This document shows positions 29,876-39,500 of a DNA stretch of 53,507 nucleotides, piece by piece (positions within the stretch are counted from its first letter, which is position 1; every line of letters begins with the position of its first letter). Below the pieces are notes generated by a model. The model was not told where the DNA came from. It did not search any database and saw nothing but the letters and a program-made list of their open reading frames with translations. The stretch is taken from positions 1-53,507 of the forward strand of contig CALFBP010000054.1 in the NCBI GenBank assembly GCA_937951625.1. Reading direction: 5' to 3'. The stretch comes from an uncultured Thermoguttaceae bacterium. Lineage in GTDB: Bacteria; Planctomycetota; Planctomycetia; Pirellulales; Thermoguttaceae. The position numbers and the translations under genes were made by a program.

Positions 29876-31167
29876 CTCGGACGGTTTCGCGTCAGCGACT
29901 GCAAGTCGTCGAAGAATCGAGGATAGGTTTTCGCCGTACAGCCAGGGTTGCGGATCACCACGCCCGGCACGACCAGGCCCGCGATTGCCAGGCTCATGGC
30001 CATGCGGTGGTCGTCGTAGGTTTCGATCTCGGCGCCATGAAGCGGCCCCGGCACGATGCGAAGTCCGTCCTCCCGCTCTTCCACCGCGGCCCCCAGCTTG
30101 CGGAGTTCCGTGGCCAAGGCGGCAATGCGGTCGGTTTCCTTGTGGCGGATGTGGGCCACGCCGGTGATCGTCGTCGGGCCGTGAGCGAACAAGGCGACCA
30201 CACCCAGCGTCTGCACCGTGTCGCTGATCGCGTTCATATCGACCTCGATGCCTTGAAGCGGCCGTCCCGGTTCCCGGCCCACGACGGTGCGGTCGGACTC
30301 GTACCGGACATCGCAGCCCATGCGGGTCAGACAATCACAGAAGCGGATGTCGCCTTGCAGGCTGTCGCGGGAAAGCCCTTGAACCTCCACCCGACCACCG
30401 GCGACCGCCGCCGCGGCGAAGAAATAGCTCGCCGCCGAGGCGTCAGGCTCGATGGGGTATTCTCGCCCTGTGTAACGTTGTGGTGAAACGCGAAATCGTT
30501 TCAGCTCGTGGCTTTCCACCGTCGCCCCAAAGGCTCGCATCACCGCCAAGGTCATCTCGACATACGGCTTGGAGACCAGGTCGCCGACCACGACCAGTTC
30601 GACGGGCTGTTGGGCATAAGGCGCGGCCATCAACAGGCCGCTGAGGAACTGGCTGGAGATGTCCCCGGCAATCGTTGCCGTGCCTCCCCGCAGCCCACGG
30701 CCATGCACGATCACCGGAGGGCATCCGCCTGCGGATTCCGCGACCGCCTCGACGCCCAATTGGGTCAGCGCATCGAGAAGGTCTTGAATTGGACGTTGGC
30801 GCATGCGGGCGACGCCATCGATGCGAAACGTGCCCTGGCCGAGTCCCACCAGGGCCGTGAGGAATCGCATCGACGTGCCGCTATTGGCCACATAGAGTTC
30901 CGCACCTGGCGACGGAATGCGGCCACCGCAACCCGACACGTTCAGCGTGCAGGCCGCCCGGTCGTGTTCCACCGCGATGCCCAGGCGGCGGAGCGATTCG
31001 ATCATCACCCGGGTATCTTCGCTATCCAACGCGCCGGTGAGCAGCGAAGGCCCCTCGGCCAAGGCCGCGCAAACCAAGGCCCGATTCGTGATGCTTTTCG
31101 AGCCCGGCGGCCGGATCGAGCCGAAGATCGGGCCGCACGGGGCGATTGCAAGGGAATCGGCGGTCAT
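29872..31167 (-). CDS. aroA: 3-phosphoshikimate 1-carboxyvinyltransferase (EPSP synthase)
   Basis: 431 residues from the ATG at 31167, which overlaps the upstream gene's stop codon as ATGA. The enzyme joins shikimate-3-phosphate and PEP to give EPSP, the sixth shikimate step. Visible motifs: [20 protein letters not shown] at the N-terminus (S3P binding), [16 protein letters not shown], the central [14 protein letters not shown], and [12 protein letters not shown] near the C-terminus. Length is typical. Its 3' end overlaps the clpB 3' end by 4 nt. With pheA nearby it covers part of aromatic amino acid synthesis, though not as an operon. Class I versus II glyphosate sensitivity was not assessed. 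Confidence 0.97.
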
Positions 31168-32369
31168 GGGGCGGCGATTTTCCAAAGATGTTGGTTGCTG
31201 CGAAAGTAGATCGCCCGATCCGCTACGGCCGGCGTGGCCAGAATGCCTTGATCGATCTTTCCTGTGCTTACCAAGGCGCCTTGGCCGTCGATTCGCACGA
31301 TTTGCACCAGCCCGTCATGGTTCACCACGTAGAGGTGCCCGGCCGCCAAAATCGGCGTGGCCCAGATCGGACCTTGCAGGCGCAACTGCCAGAGCAATTT
31401 TCCGCTGGCAGCGTCGGCGCATCCGAGCACCCCGCCCGGCTTGACCACATAGATCCGGCCTTCATGGACCACCGGGCTGGCGTTCTGCGGCTGGAGGCGT
31501 TGTTCCCGCCAAAGCTCGTCCAAGGCTCTCTTGGCGGCGTCGTAGCGGAGCGCGCACAGCCCGGCCGCCGGAAGGTAGATCACCTCGCCAAGCACGGTGT
31601 TTGAGGAAATCGTAGAGCAGCCGGCCTCGTAGCGGAAGACCTCGCGGCCGTCGCGGGGATCGTGGGCCGAGAGCTTCGACCTCGATTGGAAGAGCACCAG
31701 TTGACCCGGCGGCTCGGCGATCCGCATGAGCGTGGGCGAAGTCCAGGAGGCCGCTGGCTCGCGGTCGATCGCCCAACGGGTCTCACCTGTGGCCGCGTCG
31801 ATCGCGGCGGCCCAGGACGCCCCTTGGTTTTCCATCTGCACCACCACGAGATCGTCGACTACCAGCGGCGAAGAGGCCATTCCCACATCGTTCCGCGTCA
31901 AGGGCCGCTCGTAAGCCAGTCCGCGGAACCAGAGCAGGTTGCCATCCAAATCCAGGCAAGCCAGATCGTTCGAGGAAAAGAAGGCGAACACGCGGCGGCC
32001 ATCGCTGGCGGGCGTGGGAATGGCCACGCCGCCAAAGGGATGGACCACCGTGTGACCGGTGGCCCAAAACTGCCGCTCCCACAGCCGTTGCCCGGTTCGG
32101 GCGTCAAAAGCCAAGACGTGGAGCCTTTCCCGGTGTGGCCCCGAGGCCGCCGTCACAAAGACCCGATCCCCCACCACGATCGGCCCCGACGGTCCCGCGC
32201 CCGGCAACGGCGCTTTCCAAGCTACATTTTCCTTTTCACTGAATTTCGTGGGCAGACCAGTCTCCGGTGAGACCCCGAGACTATCGTTGCCGCGAAATCG
32301 CCGCCAATCGGCGCCCGCCAAAACAACAATCCCCATCGCCAGGACTAGCGGTCGGATCACACGATGCAT
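31164..32369 (-). CDS. Exported PQQ-like beta-propeller protein
   Basis: 401 residues. A short signal peptide ([20 protein letters not shown]) is followed by [22 protein letters not shown], the usual N-terminal block of planctomycete PQQ-like (outer membrane assembly BamB-like) proteins. Repeated blades such as [32 protein letters not shown] and [14 protein letters not shown] carry the A/G-x-x-x-x-G-x-x-x-W signature. This is an eight-bladed propeller scaffold, not proof of PQQ binding or enzyme activity. Its stop overlaps the aroA start by 4 nt on the same strand, an unexpected coupling of a secreted protein to a shikimate enzyme. Confidence 0.9.
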   Translation of the reverse strand: MHRVIRPLVLAMGIVVLAGADWRRFRGNDSLGVSPETGLPTKFSEKENVAWKAPLPGAGPSGPIVVGDRVFVTAASGPHRERLHVLAFDARTGQRLWERQFWATGHTVVHPFGGVAIPTPASDGRRVFAFFSSNDLACLDLDGNLLWFRGLAYERPLTRNDVGMASSPLVVDDLVVVQMENQGASWAAAIDAATGETRWAIDREPAASWTSPTLMRIAEPPGQLVLFQSRSKLSAHDPRDGREVFRYEAGCSTISSNTVLGEVIYLPAAGLCALRYDAAKRALDELWREQRLQPQNASPVVHEGRIYVVKPGGVLGCADAASGKLLWQLRLQGPIWATPILAAGHLYVVNHDGLVQIVRIDGQGALVSTGKIDQGILATPAVADRAIYFRSNQHLWKIAAP

Positions 32370-32744
32370 CGTTTCCTCGCCTTTTCTCTTGGATCGCAGC
32401 CAACCCTCTTTGCCGTTTTTCGTGGAGAGCCTGGAAGCTACGCATCCTCCCGTGAGATCCGTGTTGGCTGAACCACCGACCTAAGGCCCTCATTATCCTC
32501 CCGCGGCGGCCACGGTCAAGCGCTGGCCAAAGCCCATGCCGAAGCCCGCTAGGGACGGTCCCGCTAACTGGTTTTTCAAGCAAGCGCAACGTAATAACTT
32601 TATCATTTCTTTCGCCTGGCATGTTGCCCAAAGGCAAGCGAGCAACGCCATCGTTCCCCAAGTCCGCGACAGTGAGGGAAGCGGCGCGTCCCTTGACAGT
32701 TTGACCGAGCAGGGTGCATACTCTCCGCACGACACATCCAAACG
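32370..32744. other. Divergent region between the propeller and RlmM-like genes
   Basis: No protein or RNA gene is supported. The plus-strand promoter at 32693-32722 is the only clear signal. The minus-strand promoter for the propeller gene must also be here but is not obvious. Confidence 0.45.
32693..32722 (+). promoter_or_regulatory. Predicted sigma-70-type promoter
   Basis: A perfect -35 TTGACA (32693-32698), an 18-nt spacer and -10 CATACT (32717-32722) lie about 22 nt before the ATG of the RlmM-like gene. The leader would be very short. Confidence 0.55.
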
Positions 32745-33860
32745 ATGCCCAAACCAGCCGAGTTCCTGTTCCTCACGTGCCAGGTAGGGGCCGAGCCGAC
32801 CGTCAAAAGGGAGTTGGCGAGGCTTTGGCCGGATTTTCGGATTGCCTATTCCCGGCCGGGGTTCCTGACGTTCAAGCTCCCGGCGGGACATGCTTTGGCG
32901 GACGATTTCGATCTAGGCTCCGTGTTTGCTCGAGCCTACGGTTTTTCCGTGGGCAAGGTCTCAGGCGAGAATCCCGCCGCGATGGCGGAACAGGTCTGGC
33001 AGACCTGGGGCGATCGAGCGGTGGATCGGATTCACGTCTGGCAACGCGATACGGCCGCGGCAGGCGAGCATGGGTTCGAGCCTTCGATCACACCCCTGGC
33101 GTTGGAAGCAGCAGCGGCGCTGGCCGAGGCGTGTCCGTATAAGGAACGACTGGAGGCGGCGGCCTTTGACCCGCACCAGCCCGCGAACATCGGCGACGCG
33201 GTGCTCGACTGTGTGATCGTGAATCCCGGCGAATGGTGGGTGGGGCGTCATCGCGCCCGCTCGGTCCTATCGCGCTGGGCCGGGGGGATCATGCCGTTGG
33301 AGTTGCCGCCTGAGGCGGTGAGTCGGGCATGGTTGAAAATGGAAGAGGCCCTACGCTGGTCGCAGTTGCCCATCCCTGCCGGAGCGAAGTGCGCGGAGAT
33401 TGGCAGCGCGCCGGGCGGGGCAAGCCAGGCCCTGCTCGCCCGCGGCTTTCGCGTCTTGGGCATCGACCCGGCCGAAATGGCCCCCGAGGTGCTCAGCAAT
33501 CCACGCTTCACGCACATCCGCCGCCGGGTATCTCAGGTCCGCCGCCGGGAATTCCGTTCCGTCCGATGGCTCATGGCCGACATGAACGTCGCGCCCAACT
33601 ACACGTTGGACGCCGTGGAAGCCATCGTCACGCATCGCGAGGTGAGCATTCGGGGAATGCTCCTGACGCTCAAACTCTTCGAGTGGAAGTTGGCCGAGCA
33701 GCTTCCCGAGTGTGTCGAACGAGTGCGCGGTTGGGGATTCAACCACATCCAAGTGAAGCAGTTGGCCCGCCATCGTCAAGAAGTCTGTCTGGCCGCTCTG
33801 CAAAAGCCCTTCCTCCGAAAATCGCCGTTCAAATGCCTGCCACGGAAGAAAAAGCGGTGA
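32745..33860 (+). CDS. RlmM-like rRNA 2'-O-methyltransferase
   Basis: 371 residues, close to the length of E. coli RlmM. An N-terminal THUMP-like region (about 1-160) is followed by a FtsJ-type Rossmann methyltransferase. SAM binding is marked by AEIGSAPGGASQALLARGF, then VLGIDPAEM. Putative K-D-K-E catalytic residues fall near the start of the domain (WLKMEEAL), LMADMN, and TLKL, with a final Glu/His-containing strand. RlmM methylates the ribose of C2498 in 23S rRNA. The family is sound; the exact site is inferred. The C-terminus is basic (KCLPRKKKR). Convergent with the vWA gene, 13 nt apart. Confidence 0.85.
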   Translation: MPKPAEFLFLTCQVGAEPTVKRELARLWPDFRIAYSRPGFLTFKLPAGHALADDFDLGSVFARAYGFSVGKVSGENPAAMAEQVWQTWGDRAVDRIHVWQRDTAAAGEHGFEPSITPLALEAAAALAEACPYKERLEAAAFDPHQPANIGDAVLDCVIVNPGEWWVGRHRARSVLSRWAGGIMPLELPPEAVSRAWLKMEEALRWSQLPIPAGAKCAEIGSAPGGASQALLARGFRVLGIDPAEMAPEVLSNPRFTHIRRRVSQVRRREFRSVRWLMADMNVAPNYTLDAVEAIVTHREVSIRGMLLTLKLFEWKLAEQLPECVERVRGWGFNHIQVKQLARHRQEVCLAALQKPFLRKSPFKCLPRKKKR

Positions 33861-33873
33861 TCCATAAGGCCGT

Positions 33874-34641
33874 TTAGCGATTCGCCGTGACAGGGGCAGG
33901 AAAGGGCCGAGAAAGATCGACGTACACGTATTTGCCGCCGTTCTCGGCGGCCAGCGTCGCCAGGAAGCTCGGCTCGGCCGGCGGGTCGCCCATACCGAAC
34001 TCGATCGCATGGATCGTGATCCCGCCGGCCATGCGCTGGATGGCGTCCAGCTCGCGGCGGGTCAGTTTAGGATCGTCGCCATCGGTGAGAAGGAAGATCA
34101 CGTCAGGCCGAAGTTTGATGGCCATTTTGAGGGCGTCGTCATGGCGGGTGTTGCCGTCGGCCGTGAGCGACTCGATGAATCGCGCCGCGCGATCCTTGTT
34201 CATCCGAGTGGCGAACGCCAATCGCCCTGGAACGCCGCTGGGATTGAAGATCAGCGGTTTGTCGTTATAGACGATGATCTGAAACTGATGGACCGTGTCG
34301 AGCAGTTCAAGACTCTTTCGGAGCTCGCTCTTCACCGCCCGCAGGGCAACTTCCCCCGACCCGCCCATGCTCGCAGAGCGGTCAATCACATAGACGAACT
34401 TGTAGCCCACGCCGGTCAGGCCAAACATCGTGATTCGAGCCCGGCCCTCGGGGTCCGGATAGAGCGACGGATCCTCGCTAGCCGTGTTGGCGGCCGGGGC
34501 GGGTTCCAAGCCGGGGATAATCGAGGCTGGCGGGTCGGCGTGGAGCGTGCCCAGACCAATCCAAACCGCCGCCATGAGCACTGGCATAACGCCCCAGCCC
34601 GCTAGACTTCGCTGCCGCACGCCCCGCCAGTCCCCTCGCAT
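33874..34641 (-). CDS. Exported von Willebrand factor A domain protein
   Basis: 255 residues from the ATG at 34641 (AAGGAG 7 nt upstream; a GTG one codon earlier is the alternative). A signal peptide or N-terminal anchor (about 12-36) is followed by a proline-rich linker and a vWA domain (about 75-245). The MIDAS metal site is intact: DRSAS (DxSxS), a threonine in GNTRHDDAL, and LLTDGDD. Such proteins bind ligands through a metal-bridged carboxylate. The partner is unknown. It lies 87 nt downstream of msrA on the same strand and may be co-transcribed. Confidence 0.86.
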   Translation of the reverse strand: MRGDWRGVRQRSLAGWGVMPVLMAAVWIGLGTLHADPPASIIPGLEPAPAANTASEDPSLYPDPEGRARITMFGLTGVGYKFVYVIDRSASMGGSGEVALRAVKSELRKSLELLDTVHQFQIIVYNDKPLIFNPSGVPGRLAFATRMNKDRAARFIESLTADGNTRHDDALKMAIKLRPDVIFLLTDGDDPKLTRRELDAIQRMAGGITIHAIEFGMGDPPAEPSFLATLAAENGGKYVYVDLSRPFPAPVTANR

Positions 34642-34728
34642 CACCGCGCTCCTTCTGGAATCTTCGCCAGCCTTGCCAAATACCCGGCTCTGTCCTGAGG
34701 TTCTCGGAAGCTTGGCCGAGGATTATCA

Positions 34729-35457
34729 TCACTTTGGCTGAGCGGTTTCGGGGCCAGGCGAAGTGTCCTTCAACTTGTGCCCGAAGACTTTCTTAAATTT
34801 GTCCAGCTTGGGTTGGATAACGAACTGGCAGTAGGGTTGGTTCGGATTGAGATTGAAGTAATTCTGATGATAATCCTCCGCCGGGAAGAATTCGCGGAAA
34901 GCGGTTATTTCGGTGACGATGGGGGCGCGGAAGGCGCCCGACTCATCGAGCTTTTGCTTATAGTGTTCGGCCAGCCGCTTTTGCTCATCGTTGTGGTAAA
35001 AGATGACCGAGCGATACTGGGGGCCTACGTCGTTGCCCTGGCGGTTCCGCGTGGTAGGGTCGTGAGTGGCCCAAAACACTTCGAGCAGCTCGGCGAAAGA
35101 AATCTGTTTCGGGTCATAAGTGATCTGCACGACCTCGGCGTGGCCTGTCCTACCCGTGCAAACCTGCTTATACGTGGGGTTCTTCACTCGGCCCCCGCTG
35201 TACCCCGAAACCACGGATTGGACACCCTTGAGCCGCTGAAAGACGGCCTCGACGCACCAGAAACACCCTGCGCCAAAGGTGGCCTTTTCCAGGCCGTCGC
35301 CCGATTCGACCCGCCCTTGTCCCGCAGGCTCCGCGCCCGTCGCGGGAGCGCTTCCCGTCAAATGGTTCATCAACACAACCCCCGCCAGTACACCGAACAA
35401 CCAGCGCCCGACTCTCCTTCGCGCCAGCCACACCGGCGCTCGCTTCGCGCGATGCAT
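34729..35457 (-). CDS. msrA: Peptide methionine (S)-S-oxide reductase, membrane-anchored or exported
   Basis: 242 residues from the ATG at 35457 (GAGGTG upstream). An N-terminal hydrophobic segment (about 19-33, [11 protein letters not shown]) acts as signal or anchor, so the enzyme probably repairs oxidised methionine outside the cytoplasm. The MsrA domain (about 58-215) starts [13 protein letters not shown] with the catalytic cysteine in GCFWC. It also has [35 protein letters not shown], and NQPYCQFVI with a candidate resolving cysteine. No MsrB is present nearby. The promoter candidate is at 35525-35530 on the minus strand. Confidence 0.95.
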   Translation of the reverse strand: MHRAKRAPVWLARRRVGRWLFGVLAGVVLMNHLTGSAPATGAEPAGQGRVESGDGLEKATFGAGCFWCVEAVFQRLKGVQSVVSGYSGGRVKNPTYKQVCTGRTGHAEVVQITYDPKQISFAELLEVFWATHDPTTRNRQGNDVGPQYRSVIFYHNDEQKRLAEHYKQKLDESGAFRAPIVTEITAFREFFPAEDYHQNYFNLNPNQPYCQFVIQPKLDKFKKVFGHKLKDTSPGPETAQPK

Positions 35458-35824
35458 GTCAGCACCTCGGACCGAATTTTTCACTCCCCAGCGACTACTC
35501 CGTAAACCTCAACTTGTTCGTGAAATTATACGCTCGGGGTGAAAAAACGCGAAAACTTTGCCGGGGTTCTTGTGCAAGGACAGCCCCCGGCGCCGCTCGC
35601 CGCCAAGCCTTGGCGACGGGGCAAGGCAATGCTTGGAACAAACCTTCGAACGAATCGGAGAGGACAGCGCCTGTTCGCTGTGTCCTGGCCGGGGGCATCG
35701 CCGCGCTGATGACGCTCCGGGAGACGGAGGCAAGATTCGCTGTCGCGGTTGGACGGAGGGCCGGTCTTGCCACCGCCCTCCGATCCAACCCACGCCTGGT
35801 CGCTCGACCCCGTCGCCACGATGG
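35458..35824. other. Gap between the Gfo/Idh and msrA genes
   Basis: No gene is supported; long open frames crossing it are shadows with no conserved sequence. It contains the msrA promoter candidate near 35525. Confidence 0.45.
35525..35530 (-). promoter_or_regulatory. Candidate -10 element for msrA
   Basis: TATAAT reads on the minus strand about 70 nt before the msrA start. The -35 region (TTCGCG at 17 nt) is poor, so the element is suggested by the -10 alone. Confidence 0.4.
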
Positions 35825-36997
35825 CTAGGGATTGGCGGGAATCTCCACCCATTGGCGTTTTTTCGCACTCTCCAGCACGGCGTCGCAGACAGCTTGGGTG
35901 CGCATGGCGGAGCGGAAGTCGGGCTGGAACTTGGGCCCGCCCTCGAGGCTGGCCAGAAAATCGGCCAAGCCGTTGATGAACGTGTGCTCGTAGCCGATCG
36001 TGCAGCCGGGCACCCACCAGTTCTTCATGTAGGGGTGCTCGAAGTTGGTGACGTGGATCGTCTGCCATCCGGTCAGGTGATCTTCGATCTTCTGCCCGGT
36101 CTTCGGGTCGGCGTAGCGGAAGAACTCCAGCAGGTGCGGATTTTCGAGGTTGAAATGCACCGCACCCAACTCGCCGTTCAGCTCGAAGGTGTTGTAGTTT
36201 TTCCGCCCTCGGGCATAGCGCGTGCTGACGAAGGTGCCCATCGAGCCGTTGGCGAACACGGCCAGGAATAAGCAGGCGTCGTCGATCCCGACCGGCTCCA
36301 CCTTGCCGGTTTCGGCGTGTTTTCGTTCCTTGACAAAGGTCTCGGTGACGGCGGTCACGCGGGCAATGGGGCCATTGATCCACTCGGCGGTGTCGATCGA
36401 GTGGGCCAGCAAGTCGCCGGTCACGCCGGAGCCAGCCACCTTTACGTCCAGGCGCCAGAGGGCCATGCCCCCTTGGGGCACATCGGCCGAAATGGTGTAA
36501 TCCTGGTTGTATGTGGCCCAGTAGTGGAACGGCCGGCCGATCCGCCCTTCATCGACAAGCTGCTTGGCCAGGGCGATGGCGGGCACGCGTCGATAGTTGA
36601 ACGACACCATGTTGGGCACACCGGCCTTTTCGACCGCGGCGACCATAGCCTTGGCCTCGGCCAGATTCATGGCCAGCGGCTTCTCGCAGACGATCATCTT
36701 GCCCGCTTCCGCCGCCGCGATCACCACGTCATGATGCATGTTGTTCGGCACGCAGACATCGACCAGGTCGACATCGGACCGCGTCACGGCCTTGCGCCAA
36801 TCCAGTTCGATGGATTCATAGCCCCAGGCAGCGGCGAATTTTTCAAGCTTATCCTTCTCCTCCGGCCTGGCCACCGCGACCTTCAGCACCGGCTTGTGCT
36901 CTCGCTGAAAGAAGTGGTTTACCTGACAGTAGGCGTTCGAATGGGCCCGGCCCATGAAACCGCATCCAATCATCGCGACGCGAAGTGGCTTTGACAT
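35825..36997 (-). CDS. Gfo/Idh/MocA-family oxidoreductase
   Basis: 390 residues from the ATG at 36997 (AAGGAGA upstream); a start at 37024 is less likely. The N-terminal Rossmann fold has [19 protein letters not shown] and the family's [11 protein letters not shown] (CEKP motif, lysine for catalysis). The C-terminal alpha/beta domain contains [16 protein letters not shown] with the DxxxH pair used as catalytic residues. There is no signal peptide, so it is a cytoplasmic NAD(P)-dependent sugar dehydrogenase or isomerase. Downstream of a TIM-barrel isomerase and a cupin enzyme on the same strand, it is likely part of a sugar or inositol-type catabolic pathway. Substrate unknown. Confidence 0.9.
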   Translation of the reverse strand: MSKPLRVAMIGCGFMGRAHSNAYCQVNHFFQREHKPVLKVAVARPEEKDKLEKFAAAWGYESIELDWRKAVTRSDVDLVDVCVPNNMHHDVVIAAAEAGKMIVCEKPLAMNLAEAKAMVAAVEKAGVPNMVSFNYRRVPAIALAKQLVDEGRIGRPFHYWATYNQDYTISADVPQGGMALWRLDVKVAGSGVTGDLLAHSIDTAEWINGPIARVTAVTETFVKERKHAETGKVEPVGIDDACLFLAVFANGSMGTFVSTRYARGRKNYNTFELNGELGAVHFNLENPHLLEFFRYADPKTGQKIEDHLTGWQTIHVTNFEHPYMKNWWVPGCTIGYEHTFINGLADFLASLEGGPKFQPDFRSAMRTQAVCDAVLESAKKRQWVEIPANP

Positions 36998-37509
36998 ACG
37001 TGAACTCTCCTTGGGGTGCGACAATGTCGAATCTGGAAAGTCAAATGGCGAAGGAATGGCAACGCACGAAGGCCGCGCCGTGCGCCCTCCAGCACGAACG
37101 TTCGCTGCTGCCTCGGTAAATCGCTGAGAAGATCAAATTACGTTCTTTCGCCTCTTGCTACAAGCTGCGGGCGTCGGCTTCCAGTTCGGGAAAAGCGGCG
37201 GTGACCAAACGGAACCCTGGTTTCGACTCTCGCGATTCCCGTTTGCACATGCTGACGCGATAGCAAAACTCCCTCTTCGAGCCCGCGTCGTCGGCCTCGC
37301 AGGAATTCGCTACGACGCTCCTGCCCGACTCGGTGAGTTGCACAGTAGCCAAGGCTAGTATTACTGCGCAAGTTGGAAAACTGGGTAAGGTGTGGATGGC
37401 GAAAGTCCTTTGTCGTCACGCTTGCCATCCGGCATTCGTGCTGGGGCCCTTCGTCATTCATTGGTCATTTGAGCAATGATCACCCATTATTCGTCGTTCG
37501 TCATTTCCC
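36998..37509. other. Gap with a GTCATT-rich repetitive tract
   Basis: No gene is supported. It separates the TIM-barrel gene from the Gfo/Idh gene on the same strand, so the latter probably has its own promoter here. At about 37447-37515 short TCGTCATT/GGTCATTT units recur, a low-complexity tract of the kind seen between genes in planctomycete and related genomes. Confidence 0.45.
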
Positions 37510-38565
37510 TCATTCTCTCCACCCGTGCGCGTCGCGCACGGCGATCATTGCCCGAAGAATGTCGTTCCACGTCTTCGGGTCCATCATCACGGCATTGGGG
37601 AACATGCAGCCGTCCCAACAGACGTGGCGGAACTTTCGGGTCACCTGGCCGTTGGCGTCGCGCATCCAGTAACCTGCGCAACGGGTGATGTCGAGTTTGC
37701 CGTTGGGATCCGTTGCCAGGCAGTGCCGTCCGGTCTTGTCGTGCGAACCGGAGCCGTGGACCGTGGCGTCGTTCTGAGCGATGTGGAGGTCGATGGTCCA
37801 AGGGCGGAGGGCGTCAGTCAGTTTTTTATAAGCGTCGTAGAACGCGGCCTGGTCGGAGAAATCGAAATTCTGCGGCAAGATCGCGTCTTCCGGGGCATTG
37901 TAACCGAGCAGGTAGAGCAGCGTGTGGGCCATGTCGGCCTGGAATCCCAGGGTTTGCGGCCGATCGACCATCTCCAGAAGCTGGATCATCCGCTTCCAAC
38001 TGTGCATGCCGCCCCAGCAGATCTCGCCCTCGGCGGCGAGCCGCTCGCCATGATCCTCAGCAATCGAGCAGGCCTCGCGGAACGTCTCGGCGATCTTCTT
38101 CTGATTGCCCTCGGGATCGGCCAGCCAAGGCTCGACCCCGCAGGCCGAGTCGATGCGGACCACGCCGTGGGGCCGCGCGCCCAACTCGCGAAGCCGCTTA
38201 GCGAAATGGCAGCCTTTGCGCACCTGCCCGAGAAACTTCTTGCGTTCCGCCGCGTCACCCATGGCCGAGCCGCCGCCGGTCGGCGGCCAGATCGGGGCCA
38301 CCACGGTGCCGATGTCCAGGTTCCGCGACCGGGCCTTGTCGGCCAATTGCTTGATGTCGTCGTCGCTGCCGTCGATGTTGATGTGCGGCAAGTAAAGGAA
38401 CAGGTCGAAGCCGTCGAACTTTACACCATCCACCTCGGCCGCGGCGGTTAGATCGAGCATCGTATCCAGGCCGATCGGCGGTTCGCCGCCGTCGCCCTTG
38501 CCGACCACGCCGGGCCAAGCCGCGTTGTGAAGCTTGGGGTAATTGTTGGGGTGCTGGGCGTTCAT
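37510..38565 (-). CDS. Sugar isomerase/epimerase-like TIM-barrel protein
   Basis: 351 residues; GAGG lies 5 nt before the ATG. It belongs to the AP endonuclease 2/xylose isomerase-like barrel group. Segments such as [54 protein letters not shown] and [26 protein letters not shown] carry candidate metal ligands (Glu, Asp, His, Asp, His). No signal peptide. The gene starts 12 nt after hepT, so it can be transcribed from the toxin-antitoxin promoter. Together with the downstream Gfo/Idh and upstream cupin enzyme it suggests processing of an unusual sugar. The reaction is not known. Confidence 0.82.
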   Translation of the reverse strand: MNAQHPNNYPKLHNAAWPGVVGKGDGGEPPIGLDTMLDLTAAAEVDGVKFDGFDLFLYLPHINIDGSDDDIKQLADKARSRNLDIGTVVAPIWPPTGGGSAMGDAAERKKFLGQVRKGCHFAKRLRELGARPHGVVRIDSACGVEPWLADPEGNQKKIAETFREACSIAEDHGERLAAEGEICWGGMHSWKRMIQLLEMVDRPQTLGFQADMAHTLLYLLGYNAPEDAILPQNFDFSDQAAFYDAYKKLTDALRPWTIDLHIAQNDATVHGSGSHDKTGRHCLATDPNGKLDITRCAGYWMRDANGQVTRKFRHVCWDGCMFPNAVMMDPKTWNDILRAMIAVRDAHGWRE

Positions 38566-38577
38566 AAAAACCTCAGG

Positions 38578-38967
38578 CTAAAGATGCGGAGATCGAAAGT
38601 CAGGTTGCGAAGCCGAGTCGTCCGAAGACGGGTCCGGCGGGACGATTTTTTCAAGCTCGCTGAGCAACGGCTGCACGTCGAGTCTCGCGGTTTCCCAGAC
38701 AAGATCATAATCCACGTGGATATAATCGTGTACCACCCGATGACGCATGCCAAAGATTCTTTTCCAGGGAATCTGGGGGTGGGATTGCTGAAAGGCGGGT
38801 GAAATGGGTCTAGCCGCCTCGCCGATGGTCTGGAGTCGGTGCGCAAGGGCCAATCGTAGATCCTCGTCGGCATCGAAGTCGGCACGAGTCGTGCTTTCCA
38901 TCCGCTGGGTGATCGACCGGGCTATGTCGAGCATATGACCGACATCCACCAGATCATCCTTCTTCAT
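38578..38967 (-). CDS. hepT: HEPN toxin, HepT family
   Basis: 129 residues from the ATG at 38967, which overlaps the end of mntA by 14 nt. An all-helical HEPN domain carries the RX4HXY active site: R75, H80 and Y82 (RHRVVHDY). In characterised MntA-HepT pairs the HepT ribonuclease cleaves RNA through R and H and is inactivated when MntA AMPylates the tyrosine. All three residues are present, so this copy looks functional. The C-terminus (about 105-129) is a non-conserved acidic and Ser-rich tail. The pair sits inside a series of sugar-metabolism genes. Confidence 0.92.
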   Translation of the reverse strand: MKKDDLVDVGHMLDIARSITQRMESTTRADFDADEDLRLALAHRLQTIGEAARPISPAFQQSHPQIPWKRIFGMRHRVVHDYIHVDYDLVWETARLDVQPLLSELEKIVPPDPSSDDSASQPDFRSPHL

Positions 38968-39295
38968 ACTGCACCTCGGCACTGGCAAAAATTCGGCCGC
39001 GGAGACGCCGGTTGAGGTACTTCTCCCGTACCATATCGACTTCGTGTCCCCCGAACAATCGCGCCAACTCCTCCTCAATGTCGAGGATGCCCCACCCCAC
39101 CTCGTGTCCCGGCTCGAACTCGACTAGCACGTCGATATCGCTGTCGGGCCGGAAATCGTCGCGCAGCACAGAGCCGAACAACGACAGTTTACGGATGTGA
39201 TGCCGCCGGCAAAACGCGGCGATGTCGTCCTTCGAAACCTTGGGTCGGATGGCCGCACCCGAAGTCGGAGTGCCTTCGCCTTGCGGATGGGACAA
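38954..39295 (-). CDS. mntA: MNT-type nucleotidyltransferase antitoxin, MntA family
   Basis: 113 residues if the TTG at 39295 is used; a GTG at 39325 is an alternative, and no ATG is close enough to the domain, so the start is uncertain. The minimal nucleotidyltransferase fold shows LFGSVLRDDFRPDSDIDVLV: GS at 41-42 and the metal-binding D53 and D55. It should AMPylate the tyrosine of the HepT RX4HXY motif. The upstream part of the frame (to 39556) reads through the non-coding region after the cupin gene and is not expected to be protein. It is read together with hepT through a 14-nt overlap. Confidence 0.85.
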   Translation of the reverse strand: MSHPQGEGTPTSGAAIRPKVSKDDIAAFCRRHHIRKLSLFGSVLRDDFRPDSDIDVLVEFEPGHEVGWGILDIEEELARLFGGHEVDMVREKYLNRRLRGRIFASAEVQYEEG

Positions 39296-39438
39296 AAGTT
39301 TTGCACCGCCGAGAAAAAGTGACACCCTTGGCACACCACGCCGCAGGTCAACGGCAAACCGACGGCGACCCCTGTTCCCCGCGCCGAACGTTTGCACCTC
39401 ATTCACGGATTTTGCAGGGGAAACTGGACCGCGCTTTC

Positions 39439-39473
39439 CACCCGTCTCCCGCGCTCGGCGGCAGACGGGTGGT
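39439..39473. repeat. Perfect 10-bp stem-loop between the cupin and mntA genes
   Basis: CCACCCGTCT (39439-39448) and AGACGGGTGG (39464-39473) with a 15-nt GC-rich loop lie 28-62 nt after the cupin-enzyme stop on the minus strand. It may slow or end the cupin transcript or act as an operator for the toxin-antitoxin pair. No T-run follows it on either strand. Confidence 0.55.
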
Positions 39474-39500
39474 GGTTTGCCGTTACGTTTTGCTCGGTGG

